Shown: piece by piece, positions 1 to 9,620 of the stretch
Layout: each line of letters opens with the position of its first letter
How positions within the stretch are numbered: position 1 is the first letter of the stretch
Source of the DNA: Anaerolineales bacterium
Lineage (GTDB): Bacteria > Chloroflexota > Anaerolineae > Anaerolineales > Villigracilaceae
Direction: 5' to 3'
DNA: 64,000 nt
Assembly (NCBI GenBank): GCA_030583905.1
Contig: CP129481.1
Location: 1,116,001 to 1,180,000 of the forward strand
Position numbers and translations under genes: made by a program
Notes under the pieces: generated by a model
Told to the model about the DNA's origin: nothing
The model's database searches: none
What the model saw: the letters and a program-made list of their open reading frames with translations, nothing else

Positions 1-863
1 GCAGTTTCATTGACCAGCCCGTCAAGACCTATTCGAGCGGCATGTATGTGCGCGTTGCCTTTTCCACTGCTATCAACGTCAACCCGGATATTCTGATCGT
101 AGATGAAGCGCTCTCGGTGGGCGACACCGCTTTTCAGCAAAAATGCCTCTATCGAATTCGCGAAATGCAGGAGCAGGGTGTTTCGATCCTGTTGGTCACC
201 CATTCGAACAATATCCTGCTCGAATACTGTGATCGTGGTATCTTCCTGAAGAATGGAAGGGCAATGTTCGATGGAGATGCCAAAGATGCTGTCCGCGCCT
301 ATGGACTGGACGTCTTAAGAGATGAAGGAGGCAAGGCGCCTGCGCTGGCTTTTCACCCTCCTAATCAGGAAAACTATCAAATAGATGACGATGAAGATGA
401 TAAAGATGCTGAACAGGACGGTACTGATCGATTACCCATGGAGATCACCAAGGTGGAATTCAGGAAGATGGATGGACGTGCCATCAACCTGTTCGAACAA
501 AATGAGCAATTCCATGTGGATGTTAGGTTTCGAGTACGAACATATATCCCTCTGCCTTGTTTTGGTGTTCAGATATCCATACCAGACGGCATTGCGCTAT
601 GGAGTATTACAACCAAACTCATGGATATGGAACTCCCCCCGCTAAAGCCCGGCAAATACAGTTTGCGTTGGCGGTTGCGTGCAAACATGATGGGAAGTCG
701 TTATGTTGTTGCAATTGGAATTGGACAGATCGAAGGCGGTGAGTACAAGCGCATCCATGCCCTGCCCTATGCGGGGCATTTCGATGTTTTGCTGGTGTCG
801 AATCAGGGAATGGGCTGGCTTGTCGTTGACCCCCAGTTTGAATTGTCGCCTAATGGAGATTAG
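1..863 (+). CDS. Polysaccharide ABC transporter ATP-binding protein, Wzt type (5' end missing)
   Basis: The gene is cut by the window edge: the frame is open from base 3 and no start is visible. The remaining part carries the end of an ABC ATPase: signature YSSGM, Walker B ILIVDEAL, D-loop SVGD and H-loop LLVTHS. Walker A lies outside the window. From about residue 140 of the visible part the protein leaves the ATPase fold and continues as an acidic linker and a beta-rich region that fits a Wzt C-terminal glycan-recognition domain. Such proteins drive export of lipid-linked O-antigen or other surface glycan across the inner membrane with a Wzm permease, which must lie upstream. The FkbM methyltransferase follows with no gap, consistent with one polysaccharide operon. 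The family is clear; the exported glycan is unknown. Confidence 0.88.
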   Translation, partial: SFIDQPVKTYSSGMYVRVAFSTAINVNPDILIVDEALSVGDTAFQQKCLYRIREMQEQGVSILLVTHSNNILLEYCDRGIFLKNGRAMFDGDAKDAVRAYGLDVLRDEGGKAPALAFHPPNQENYQIDDDEDDKDAEQDGTDRLPMEITKVEFRKMDGRAINLFEQNEQFHVDVRFRVRTYIPLPCFGVQISIPDGIALWSITTKLMDMELPPLKPGKYSLRWRLRANMMGSRYVVAIGIGQIEGGEYKRIHALPYAGHFDVLLVSNQGMGWLVVDPQFELSPNGD

Positions 864-1673
864 GTGATGGAACGCTCGTTGAAATTGTTATGGGAAAAAG
901 CCCTGGTTAACCTGCTGATGCGCATCCAGCGCGTACAGTTTCCCGCCCGGCAATTGGGTGGGGATGAGTGGGTCTATCGGTGGCGGTTAGATTTCTTGGC
1001 AAATCGCCTCGAAAAAGAATCGGTAATGTGGTGCCGGAAATTGATCCGGCCCGGTATGGTGGTTGTGGATGTGGGGGCGCACATCGGTTACTATACACGC
1101 ATATTTTCGCGTCTTGTGGGTAACTCGGGGCAGGTATTTTCCTTTGAACCTTCTTCGGAAAACTTCCCCGTATTATCGAAAAATCTTTCTGCTGGGAAGT
1201 ACCGAAATGTAACGCTCTTCAACAAGGCTGTTGGCGCGAAGAATGAGAAAGGCACGCTTTTCGTCTCCCCTGGGCACAGCAATCACAGCCTGAACGCCGG
1301 TTTTACCGAAAGTGTTGGGCAGGAGCAGGTTGAGATTGTCCCCCTTGATCTGGTTTTAAGCCAGCAGGGAATTTCGCGGGTGGATTTTATAAAAGTGGAT
1401 GTGGAAGGTTTTGAGATACATGTTCTCAATGGTCTGATGAATGTTGTGAAAAATTCTTCGGAAGTTCATATGTTGGTGGAGTATAACCCCCTTGCGTTGC
1501 GGTCCGGCGGTTTTCAGCCCGTGGATTTGTTAACTTTGATCAAAGATCTGGGCTTTGATGCGTTTCGTATTTTGCCGGATGGTTCATTACGTAATGATAT
1601 TTCTGATGTTCAACAAGAGACCTTTAATCTGTTGTGTACTCATACTGGAACGAGGTTATCTGAAAATGTTTGA
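864..1673 (+). CDS. FkbM family SAM-dependent methyltransferase
   Basis: The protein is 269 residues from a GTG at 864; an ATG at 867 is equally possible. The SAM-binding motif I is VVDVGAHIGYYT near residues 71-82, followed by an acidic FEPS loop and a later VDFIKVDVEGFE motif, both characteristic of the FkbM family. FkbM enzymes O-methylate sugars or polyketides. Here, between a Wzt-type exporter ATPase and several glycosyltransferases, methylation of a glycan residue (perhaps a chain-terminating cap, as known for Wzt-exported O-antigens) is the likely role. That role is inferred from context. The start directly follows the upstream stop, and the end overlaps the next gene by 8 bp, so translation is probably coupled. 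Confidence 0.85.
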   Translation: MMERSLKLLWEKALVNLLMRIQRVQFPARQLGGDEWVYRWRLDFLANRLEKESVMWCRKLIRPGMVVVDVGAHIGYYTRIFSRLVGNSGQVFSFEPSSENFPVLSKNLSAGKYRNVTLFNKAVGAKNEKGTLFVSPGHSNHSLNAGFTESVGQEQVEIVPLDLVLSQQGISRVDFIKVDVEGFEIHVLNGLMNVVKNSSEVHMLVEYNPLALRSGGFQPVDLLTLIKDLGFDAFRILPDGSLRNDISDVQQETFNLLCTHTGTRLSENV

Positions 1674-2841
1674 CATTACCATTTATTGCCCCGATACTCA
1701 CATTCTTTACAATGCCGCTGTTCCCGATCAAAAAGGTGTTGGGGGAGGACTGATGGCACGTATCCGGTTGGCTCAAGCGCTGACGCGTATGGGGCATCAG
1801 GTTACTATTATTGCACATGTTACTCATCGACATCGACATGCCAACGTAGATTACATTCCACTAGATAATGCTTCTGAGAAACGGGAGACTGATATACTGA
1901 TTTTGATTAGTAGCGGCGGGGATTTGAGCTTGGAACCAGCCTTGAATATAAAACTCAACGCCAAATGGCGAAGTATATGGGTTCAGGGTACTCCTTTTAT
2001 TCGAGGTGTTGATAAACTTGCATGGAATGAAATTGTTCCATGCAGTAATTTTATTCATACTATGATAAATACCGAATGGGCTCTTTCTGAGCCGAATTGT
2101 TTTACCATTTATAATGGCGCACCTTACCCTCAGGTTAGTCTGTTTGGTAAACTCGTGAAACGAAATCCATGTCGCTTGATTTATACCAGTCATCCATCCA
2201 AAGGTTTGTCAGCAGCGATTGCCGTTTTAGAAAAACTGCGGAGTGTGGATAAACGCTATCATCTTTTTGTATATGGCGGTGACAGCATGTATGGTGGGAA
2301 GGATTCTACGCCTGATGTACATTCGGGAGTGACTTATTTTGGGACGCGTAGGCATGCTGAAGCACTGTCCGCGTTGCGAACATCTTTGGTCTCGTTCCAG
2401 TTACAGGCGCGTCCGGAGCCGTTTGGTATGGTCCTGACCGAATCGATGTTGCATGGTGCAATTCCGCTGGCATCCCCGGTCGGCGCATACCCCGAATTGG
2501 TGTCACACGGACAAAATGGGATACTTATCGAAGGCGATTACGCCTCCGATGAAGCGCACTCGCTGGCTGCGGAATGGATTCTACGGCTCAACCAAGATCC
2601 CCAACTTGCCGCCTACATCCGTCGCAACGCCATGAACATCCCCTGGGATTGGGATACAATGGCAAAGGTCTGGGCAGGATATTGGGACTGGGCACTCAAC
2701 CGAAAAGGCACATTGCTTCCAGGGCGTCAAGGGTGTCGGCGTTGTGACGGAGAGCTATTGGCATTGGCGGATGGTTATCACTGTATTGGCTGCGGGTGGT
2801 ATTATCAAAGCCTTGGCTCATTACAAACTGAAACAGGTTGA
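1666..2841 (+). CDS. GT4-type glycosyltransferase with C-terminal zinc ribbon
   Basis: I chose the ATG at 1666 (391 residues) because it follows GAACGAGG and because the protein then begins with a typical GT-B strand, MFDITIYCPD. An upstream in-frame extension lies inside the FkbM gene and reads as non-protein sequence. GT4-like features are the GGLMARIRLAQALTRMGHQV helix after the first strand, the RLIYTSHPSKGL start of the second domain, and the nucleotide-sugar site around PEPFGMVLTESMLHGAIPLA with its E-x7-E spacing. The last 40 residues add CRRC and CIGC pairs, which look like a small zinc ribbon and are unusual in this family. It probably transfers a sugar during assembly of the surface glycan; donor and acceptor are unknown. 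Confidence 0.8.
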   Translation: MFDITIYCPDTHILYNAAVPDQKGVGGGLMARIRLAQALTRMGHQVTIIAHVTHRHRHANVDYIPLDNASEKRETDILILISSGGDLSLEPALNIKLNAKWRSIWVQGTPFIRGVDKLAWNEIVPCSNFIHTMINTEWALSEPNCFTIYNGAPYPQVSLFGKLVKRNPCRLIYTSHPSKGLSAAIAVLEKLRSVDKRYHLFVYGGDSMYGGKDSTPDVHSGVTYFGTRRHAEALSALRTSLVSFQLQARPEPFGMVLTESMLHGAIPLASPVGAYPELVSHGQNGILIEGDYASDEAHSLAAEWILRLNQDPQLAAYIRRNAMNIPWDWDTMAKVWAGYWDWALNRKGTLLPGRQGCRRCDGELLALADGYHCIGCGWYYQSLGSLQTETG

Positions 2842-2850
2842 TAAGAATAT

Positions 2851-5800
2851 ATGGGAACTTCAGGTATGTCATCTCATGTGAGACAAATTCTGATCGCCGG
2901 TGCGGGAACCGCCGCATGGTGGAATGCGGGGGATGAGGCGATCTTTGTTGCCATGATACAGCAACTGAAGACTCGGTTTCCGGGGGCAGAGATTGGTGTT
3001 GTTTCCGCCAACCCTGCAGGAGCTTTGGTCGGATATCAAGTGCGGGAAATCCCGTTTAAGAATATTACTGAAATTATCGAATTTGCCCGGCAGAGCGATT
3101 TGTTGATTCTTGGCGGCGGCGGTCTATTCTATGATCATTGGGGTTTCTCGATCGATAAAATGTTAACACCCGATCACGTTGGTGTCGGGATTTATGTGGG
3201 CTTCTCTCTACTGTCCACACTGTTGAATAAACCTTTAATGCTGTATTCTGTTGGTGTAGGTCCCCTCATTTCAGATGAGGCAAAGCACTATACCCGTCTT
3301 GCTTTTGAGCAAGCCCATGCCATTACAGTGCGGGATAATGAATCGAAGGATTTGCTTGTTTCGTTGGGTATTGCGGCAAAAAAAATCCAAGTCACCGCAG
3401 ACCCTGTTTGGAATTTCCCCGATATATCCACTGATGTTGCGAAAGATCTGATCCAACAGATTGATGCGCATCTCTCTTCCCCTGTGCTTGGTGTTGCTGT
3501 CCGGCCATGGAACAACCCTGGAAATGCTGAGTGGGAAATTGAAGTGGCGCGCGCCCTGGATGCTTTTATTGAACGGGAACATGGAACGGTTTTATTTATT
3601 CCATTTCATAAGGATGCGGGCTCCGAATCCGTGGATGATTACATCCAGTCTCAAAAGATTCGCGGTTTGATGAAACATGCTGATTCCGCCCATATTTTTT
3701 CTGCAAATATCGGTTTAGAAAAAAAGATCAGCATTTTACGTCATTGTGATGTGGTGTTGGGGATGCGCTTACATGCCAATATTCTTGCCATGAGGTACGG
3801 CATCCCTGCGGTCGGACTTGCATACGATCCCAAAGTAACGAATCTGTTTGCTGGGGTCGAGCAAAAGAAATATGTATTGGACATGCGCAAGTTAAATGCT
3901 AAGTTGCTGACAGCCAAATTGCAAAAGGCTTGGGGTGATGCAGGGGATTTGCAGAAATTCTATTCGAAGAAAGCTGTTTTCATGTCCAGGTCTGTAATGA
4001 AAAACAGCGCGATCCTTGAAAAGTTGGCTCAAGCGTATCAGCCGCTTCCTTCACCTCTTCCCGTCAATGCTGACCATTTGATTAGATCTCTGTTCATTGA
4101 AAACAGTTTGGGCTCACTAAAACAGATTGATGCTTTAAATCAGGAAATCCTTGAGCAGCGCAAGGAGATCCTTGAGCAGCATGGGAAAATGGTAACGCTT
4201 AATAATGAACTTATTTCCAGACATGAACAGATCAATCATCTTAATTCCTATATTTATGCTTTACAAAATACATCCTCTTGGAAGATAACCCGCCCGCTTC
4301 GCTTTGCCGAGCGCTTCCTTCAAAACCCGCGTAACGGCATTTTGGAATTGAGCGAGTATTGGAAGGTTTCACGCCCTCTTCGCTTCTTGAAACGGCTGGT
4401 TAAAAGCCCGCGGCAGGGATTTGTAGAGTTGACATCATATTTGTATGGGAGGTTCGCATCCTTTCGAAACAAGTCGAATGTGCTTAAAAAAATGTGGCGG
4501 ATCACATCAGATTTAACGTGGGATGAATTCCAATCAAAAGTGCTTTCGCAGCGAAAGCAATACAAGGGTGTATATGTTGTGTATCCTGCCGTGGATTGGA
4601 ATATTCCGCTTGCCCAGCGTCCGAAACCGCTCGTCTCTGCTTTGGCAAAATCAGGGTATCTTGTCATTTATCGAACACCCAATCATATTGATCGTGTTCA
4701 TGGATTCCGCGAGATGTTCCCAAATGTCTGGGTCACGGACCAGGATGTTGATATTGATCATGCCGTATATTCGATATATAGCACATCCTACAATGTTGAT
4801 CTGGACATGCTAAAAAACAAGCATCAGTCGGGGCGTTTACTGATCTATGAATACATAGATCATATAAGCCCGCTCATTAATGGTTCGAACCGTGCAGTGA
4901 ACCATCTTGAACAATTAAAACGCTTTTTCTTTGAAGGTGGCGCTGATTATGTTGTTGCTTCCGCGCGCCAGTTGGAAAAAGAAGCTGCTGATTCCTTGGG
5001 GGACGATAAAGTTATTTATATACCGAATGGGGTGGATATTGAACATTATCGTAATTCGACACGATCGGATGTAAAAGTTCCTGACAGATTTATAAATTTT
5101 CGACGGCGCCACAAGATTATTGTGGGATATTTTGGCGCTATTGCTCCCTGGCTTTGGTATGAGATGATCGAACAATTAGTCCTCTCACGCCCCGATGTGG
5201 GATTTGTGTTTATTGGTCCGGACTATCATGAGAGCGCTCGCCGCCTTCCACAAAGTGAGAATATGCTTTATTTGGGCGCAGTGAACTATGAAGTTTTGCC
5301 TGCATATGCCGGGCTTTTCGATGTCTGTCTGATCCCATTTGCCCCTGGGGAAATTGCACATACCACATCGCCGTTGAAATTGTTCGAATATTTTGCTCTT
5401 GAGAAACCAGTCGTGACCACATCTTTTATGGACGAGTGTGTTGCTTTTGGGGAGGTCTTTTCCGGGCATGATGCACAAACGATTTCTGCATCATTGGACT
5501 CGGCGATTAAGGTCAAGGATGATTCTGGTTATAAGGCTCGCCTTGCGCTGCTTGCAGAGAGAAACAGTTGGGATGAGCGTGCGAAAGAATACAGGGGGAT
5601 TCTTGACAAGGTCGAACAAGATTTCCTCTTGGAAACTACAACCAGCAAACTGGCTCAATACCCTGTGGTCAATCTTGTTGTTCATACTTTCTTCGATTTT
5701 GACGGGAATAACATGTTCTTTGGGGGAGCGGAAAGGTACCTGATTGAATTGGTCAGGCTGGTGCAGATGCTTGGCTACAAGGTGAATGTCTATCAATCCG

Positions 5801-7203
5801 CCAATTCCAATTGGGTTAGATATTATCATGACATCCGCGTGATGGGCTTGGATACCAAAGGAAATCACTTAACGCTAAATCATAAGTTTCATCAATTCGT
5901 CCCTGACGGGAGTTTGACGATCTATTTTGCGTTCTTTCTTGCGTCTCCTCTGGCTCATCGTCCCCCATCCATTGGCATCAGCCATGGAATTTACTGGGAT
6001 GATGTAAATATGCAAACTGTTTCGCATAGGGCGCTGGTGGACAATATTCTGAAATCTATTGTTAATGTTACCTCTCTTGTGTCGGTAGATACAAATACCA
6101 TCAATTGGCTTCGTGCAACCCGGTGGGAATTGGGGGATCGTTGTTTGTATATTCCCAACTTTGTGGATCTGGATCAATTTCGTGCAAGTGGCGATAATCG
6201 AAAAAACAGGAATGAAGTGGTGATTTTATATCCACGCCGCCTGTATGCCCCGCGAGGGTTCTGGCTGATTGAGCCGTTGGTGGCAGAATTTCTCGAAAAA
6301 TACGACAACGTTGCCTTCCATTTTGTAGGCAAGGCAGATGAGCGCGAAGAACACGCTGTCCGCAAGTTGGTTGAGGCTTTTCCCGATCGCGTCAAATGGT
6401 ATTTTCTCCCGCCGGAGCGGATGCATGAAGCATATCAGCAGGCGGATATCACTCTAATCCCGACAATGCAGAGTGAGGGGACATCCCTATCTTGCCTTGA
6501 AGCAATGGCATCGGGAAATGCAGTGATTGCGACCAATGTTGGCGGTCTGCCCAACCTCATTTTTCCTGACTACAATGGATTGTTAATCGAACCAAACGTA
6601 GATTCTTTGCGCGATGCACTCCGACGTTTGATCGATGAGCCGGGCTTACGCAGCCGTCTCGCATTACAAGGAATAGAGGTGGCAAAGACATTTGATATCG
6701 AGAAATGGCGTTCGCGTTGGAAAAAAGTACTGCAAAGGTACCTTCCTGCTCGTACCTCAGTCGTCGAAGAGCCTATTGTGGCAGTTTTCTACCCTACAGA
6801 CGGAGCAGAGTGGCATTTGTCATCCACACACCGTTTGCGATTGTTAGGAGAGCAATTAGCTGATCAAGGTGTCGATATATATTGGGTTCAGGCTTCTGGG
6901 CGCCAGAGAAGTGGTCATGAAAGGGTGCATTTGTTATCTCCTACCGATGATTTATATTTACGGAATCCATGGGTGATCATTGATGGTATGGCGAATTCCG
7001 ATGTGCTTGATAGATATGAGGCGCCAGTCATTATTTGTGATGTAACAGGCGGATTTACAAAAAGAGAGCATGACAATCTTGCTGCTTCCATTGATTATTT
7101 TATTTCTGGAGATAAACTTCCAGATGTTGATGCATTAAGTGTGTACCATATACCTGATGCTGATGCGTTGATTAGATTAATTCGATCTGACAACATAGAA
7201 TAA
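2851..7203 (+). CDS. Giant fusion: polysaccharide pyruvyltransferase, coiled coil and two glycosyltransferase modules
   Basis: This is a 1450-residue multidomain protein. Residues about 10-390 are a CsaB/PssM-like polysaccharide pyruvyltransferase: N-terminal NAGDEAIF, LLILGGGGLFYD, VGVGPL and the late MRLHANILAMRYGIP and YDPKV motifs. Residues about 426-473 are Glu/Gln-rich and likely a coiled coil, followed by SSWKITRPLR, a sequence common next to sugar transferases. Residues about 576-930 form a GT-B module (PNGVDIEHY near 724, SPLKLFEYFALEKPVVTT near 838). Residues about 939-1300 are a GT4 module (GGAERYLIEL near 957, EGTSLSCLEAMASGNAVIA near 1209). The last 145 residues look like the start of a further GT-B half. 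It could add pyruvyl-ketal-modified sugars processively. The start at 2851 is the first of two close ATGs. Confidence 0.85.
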   Translation: MGTSGMSSHVRQILIAGAGTAAWWNAGDEAIFVAMIQQLKTRFPGAEIGVVSANPAGALVGYQVREIPFKNITEIIEFARQSDLLILGGGGLFYDHWGFSIDKMLTPDHVGVGIYVGFSLLSTLLNKPLMLYSVGVGPLISDEAKHYTRLAFEQAHAITVRDNESKDLLVSLGIAAKKIQVTADPVWNFPDISTDVAKDLIQQIDAHLSSPVLGVAVRPWNNPGNAEWEIEVARALDAFIEREHGTVLFIPFHKDAGSESVDDYIQSQKIRGLMKHADSAHIFSANIGLEKKISILRHCDVVLGMRLHANILAMRYGIPAVGLAYDPKVTNLFAGVEQKKYVLDMRKLNAKLLTAKLQKAWGDAGDLQKFYSKKAVFMSRSVMKNSAILEKLAQAYQPLPSPLPVNADHLIRSLFIENSLGSLKQIDALNQEILEQRKEILEQHGKMVTLNNELISRHEQINHLNSYIYALQNTSSWKITRPLRFAERFLQNPRNGILELSEYWKVSRPLRFLKRLVKSPRQGFVELTSYLYGRFASFRNKSNVLKKMWRITSDLTWDEFQSKVLSQRKQYKGVYVVYPAVDWNIPLAQRPKPLVSALAKSGYLVIYRTPNHIDRVHGFREMFPNVWVTDQDVDIDHAVYSIYSTSYNVDLDMLKNKHQSGRLLIYEYIDHISPLINGSNRAVNHLEQLKRFFFEGGADYVVASARQLEKEAADSLGDDKVIYIPNGVDIEHYRNSTRSDVKVPDRFINFRRRHKIIVGYFGAIAPWLWYEMIEQLVLSRPDVGFVFIGPDYHESARRLPQSENMLYLGAVNYEVLPAYAGLFDVCLIPFAPGEIAHTTSPLKLFEYFALEKPVVTTSFMDECVAFGEVFSGHDAQTISASLDSAIKVKDDSGYKARLALLAERNSWDERAKEYRGILDKVEQDFLLETTTSKLAQYPVVNLVVHTFFDFDGNNMFFGGAERYLIELVRLVQMLGYKVNVYQSANSNWVRYYHDIRVMGLDTKGNHLTLNHKFHQFVPDGSLTIYFAFFLASPLAHRPPSIGISHGIYWDDVNMQTVSHRALVDNILKSIVNVTSLVSVDTNTINWLRATRWELGDRCLYIPNFVDLDQFRASGDNRKNRNEVVILYPRRLYAPRGFWLIEPLVAEFLEKYDNVAFHFVGKADEREEHAVRKLVEAFPDRVKWYFLPPERMHEAYQQADITLIPTMQSEGTSLSCLEAMASGNAVIATNVGGLPNLIFPDYNGLLIEPNVDSLRDALRRLIDEPGLRSRLALQGIEVAKTFDIEKWRSRWKKVLQRYLPARTSVVEEPIVAVFYPTDGAEWHLSSTHRLRLLGEQLADQGVDIYWVQASGRQRSGHERVHLLSPTDDLYLRNPWVIIDGMANSDVLDRYEAPVIICDVTGGFTKREHDNLAASIDYFISGDKLPDVDALSVYHIPDADALIRLIRSDNIE

Positions 7204-7267
7204 CATATTGGAATGTCAGAAAGCGATGACTGCTCGTTGTGAAATGTGTTGAGAAGGAGGCTCGGTA

Positions 7268-8401
7268 ATGCGCGTGGTGTTTTGCCGCTCCAATCCTATT
7301 GCCCCTGATCCGCGTGTAGAGAAGGAGGCGAAGGCATTGGTAGATGCTGGATATGAAGTGCAAGTCATCGGTTGGGATAGAAGCGCATCTCTTCCACTCG
7401 TAGAGGAGATCTCTGGGGTCCAAGTCCAACGTCTACATATTCGTGCAAGGTTTGGTCATGGATTGGGGAATCTTCCTTCATTGCTCCGCTGGCAGCTTGG
7501 GTTGGCGGTGTGGTTTTTTCGTAATCACAAAATGTATGATGTGATTCATGCTTGTGATTTTGACACTGTCCTTCCTGCAATAATAATGAAAATGCTGTTT
7601 GGGAAAACATTAGTGTACGATATTTTTGATTTTTATTCCGCTCATTTACGGCGTACACCTGAATGGATTAAAAGATTGATTCGTGCGGTGGATTATTGGG
7701 CAATCTCCCGTGCAGATGCGGTGATCATTGTGGATGACGCTCGCCGTGAGCAGATTCGTGGCTCCAAACCCGGCCATCTTGAGGTTATTTATAACTCGCC
7801 TGATGATGTCCGGTCTTCTCTCAAGCAAGATGATTTTGTATTTCCTTCTGGAGCTGATCTCCGAATCGCATATGTCGGCTTGTTGCAGGTGGAGCGTGGT
7901 TTGTTTGAAATTTTGCAGGTGATGGAACGACACCGCAATTGGAGTCTTGTAATAGCTGGATTTGGCGGGGATGAAACTGAAATTGCCGCACGTAGCAGAA
8001 TGTTGGAAAATGTAAGATTTTTGGGTCGTGTATCCTATGATGTTGCTCTGCAGTTGAGTTTTGTTGCAGATGTCCTGTTTGCAACTTATGATCCAAATAT
8101 CCCAAACCATCGCTTTTCCAGTCCGAATAAGGTATTCGAATCAATGATGTTGGCGAAGCCGATCATCGTCGCTGAACATACAAACATGGATAAAATGGTT
8201 GAGAAATATCAATGTGGGATCATTGCCCCTTATGGTAATGTCAATGCTCTGGAAATGGCATTGACACAATTGGAAAAAGACCCGGAGATGCGGCAACAGT
8301 TGGGGGAGAATGGGCGTGTGGCATATAATACAGAATATGGATGGCACATTATGCGTTCGCGGCTGCTTGGACTTTACAGAAAAATTCTTCGGCGAGAATG
8401 A
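7268..8401 (+). CDS. GT4 family glycosyltransferase
   Basis: The protein has 377 residues and starts at an ATG preceded by GAGAAGGAGG. Its N-terminal half opens with VVFCRSNPIAPDPRVEKEA, the pattern of GT4 enzymes acting in capsule or O-antigen synthesis, where a strand is followed by an RxxKEA helix. The C-terminal half contains LRIAYVGLLQVERGL, FLGRVSY and the donor-binding region SSPNKVFESMMLAKPIIV. No membrane segment is seen, so it likely works at the cytoplasmic face on a lipid-linked acceptor. It ends in ATGA, overlapping the start of the next glycosyltransferase by 4 bp. The specific sugar cannot be read from the sequence. Confidence 0.85.
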   Translation: MRVVFCRSNPIAPDPRVEKEAKALVDAGYEVQVIGWDRSASLPLVEEISGVQVQRLHIRARFGHGLGNLPSLLRWQLGLAVWFFRNHKMYDVIHACDFDTVLPAIIMKMLFGKTLVYDIFDFYSAHLRRTPEWIKRLIRAVDYWAISRADAVIIVDDARREQIRGSKPGHLEVIYNSPDDVRSSLKQDDFVFPSGADLRIAYVGLLQVERGLFEILQVMERHRNWSLVIAGFGGDETEIAARSRMLENVRFLGRVSYDVALQLSFVADVLFATYDPNIPNHRFSSPNKVFESMMLAKPIIVAEHTNMDKMVEKYQCGIIAPYGNVNALEMALTQLEKDPEMRQQLGENGRVAYNTEYGWHIMRSRLLGLYRKILRRE

Positions 8402-9528
8402 AGATTATTATTGTTGCGAATACGGATTGGTATAATTATCGCTTTCGCATGTCGTTGGCATCTTATCTGCGCCTTGAAGGGGTGGATGTGGTCTTTGTTT
8501 CCCCATTTGGTCCGTATGTTCAAAGGATAAGGGAACAGGGATTTCGTTGGGTGGAATGGACAGTGCGACGCCAAGCTATTAATCCATTTACCGAGCTTTT
8601 GAATATCTTTTCGTTGGGGCAGATATTCGCTCGGGAGCGACCATCTCTGGTGCATTTGCACACGATTAAACCTGTACTTTATGGATCAATAGCTGCTCGA
8701 TTGCTTCATGTGCCAGCGGTGGTTCGCTCTGTTACAGGGTTGGGTTATATTTTTTTAGGAACCGATTTTAAGGCAAGCATTTTACGGCTTCTTGTTAAAT
8801 TTTTGTATCGCCTCGTCGTTAATAGGAGCTCCGGGGCAACGGTCTTTGAAAACAGTGCAGATCGTCAGTACTTCATCGATAATTCCCTCATCCATTCGGT
8901 CAATGCGCACTTGATTGAAGGTGTTGGCGTAGATACAGATTACTACCAACCATTACCCGAACCGGACACGATACCAACAGTACTAATGGCGGGAAGATTG
9001 TTGTGGGATAAGGGGGTCGGAACGTTTATTGATGCAGCGCGGCTTCTTAAAAAAGATAGAAATGTTCGTTTTGTTCTAGTAGGAGAACCCGACCAAGGGA
9101 ATCCAAGTAGTATTAGTCGCGATGTGCTGGATGAGTGGCAAGATGATGAAATTATTGAGTGGTGGGGATGGCAATCTGATATGCGGGTAGCTTTTGCTGC
9201 ATGCCACGTGGTTGTGCTTCCAAGTTTTGGGGAGGGGATCCCCACCGTCTTGCTGGAAGCTGCATCATGCGGGCGGCCTATTGTGGCTACAGATGTGCCG
9301 GGATGTCGCGATGTTGTGATCCATAATGTTAATGGATTGCTGGTCCCACTAAATGACCCAATGTCTTTATGTTCAGCAATTGAAGGATTACTTGATGATT
9401 CCGCCTTGCGGTATAAAATGGGCAGGGAAGGAAGGCGAATAGCGGAAAGGCGTTTTAGCAGTAGGTATGTTAATGTTCAAACGTTCAATTTATATGCTGA
9501 CCTGCTGAGGGTCAAGAAATATGAATGA
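8398..9528 (+). CDS. GT4 family glycosyltransferase, PglA/CapM-like
   Basis: The chosen start is the ATG at 8398 inside the ATGA overlap with the upstream gene; residues encoded further upstream are the shadow of that gene. The protein is 376 residues. The N-terminal region with VHLHTIKPVLYGSIAARL and RSVTGLGYIF matches enzymes of the PglA/CapM/WbpX type, which extend undecaprenyl-diphosphate-linked sugars with hexosamines. The donor site is FGEGIPTVLLEAASCGRPIVA, with the two family glutamates. It is likely the last cytoplasmic transferase of the cluster; 92 bp without a gene follow. Confidence 0.85.
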   Translation: MKIIIVANTDWYNYRFRMSLASYLRLEGVDVVFVSPFGPYVQRIREQGFRWVEWTVRRQAINPFTELLNIFSLGQIFARERPSLVHLHTIKPVLYGSIAARLLHVPAVVRSVTGLGYIFLGTDFKASILRLLVKFLYRLVVNRSSGATVFENSADRQYFIDNSLIHSVNAHLIEGVGVDTDYYQPLPEPDTIPTVLMAGRLLWDKGVGTFIDAARLLKKDRNVRFVLVGEPDQGNPSSISRDVLDEWQDDEIIEWWGWQSDMRVAFAACHVVVLPSFGEGIPTVLLEAASCGRPIVATDVPGCRDVVIHNVNGLLVPLNDPMSLCSAIEGLLDDSALRYKMGREGRRIAERRFSSRYVNVQTFNLYADLLRVKKYE

Positions 9529-9583
9529 TTACCACATAAAAGACAACCCAGGTATTTACTTTAAATTCAAGTCTCGATTTTAT

Positions 9584-9596
9584 AGAACGCAGTTCT
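9584..9596. other. Small inverted repeat in the glycosyltransferase/WecA gap
   Basis: The 92-bp AT-rich gap between 9528 and 9621 contains a perfect short palindrome, AGAAC-GCA-GTTCT, followed by a T-rich run on the + strand. It could act as a weak terminator or a protein-binding site. The stem is only 5 bp, so the call is tentative. Confidence 0.3.
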
Positions 9597-9620
9597 GTAT
9601 TTGATTTTTAATCCAGTGAC

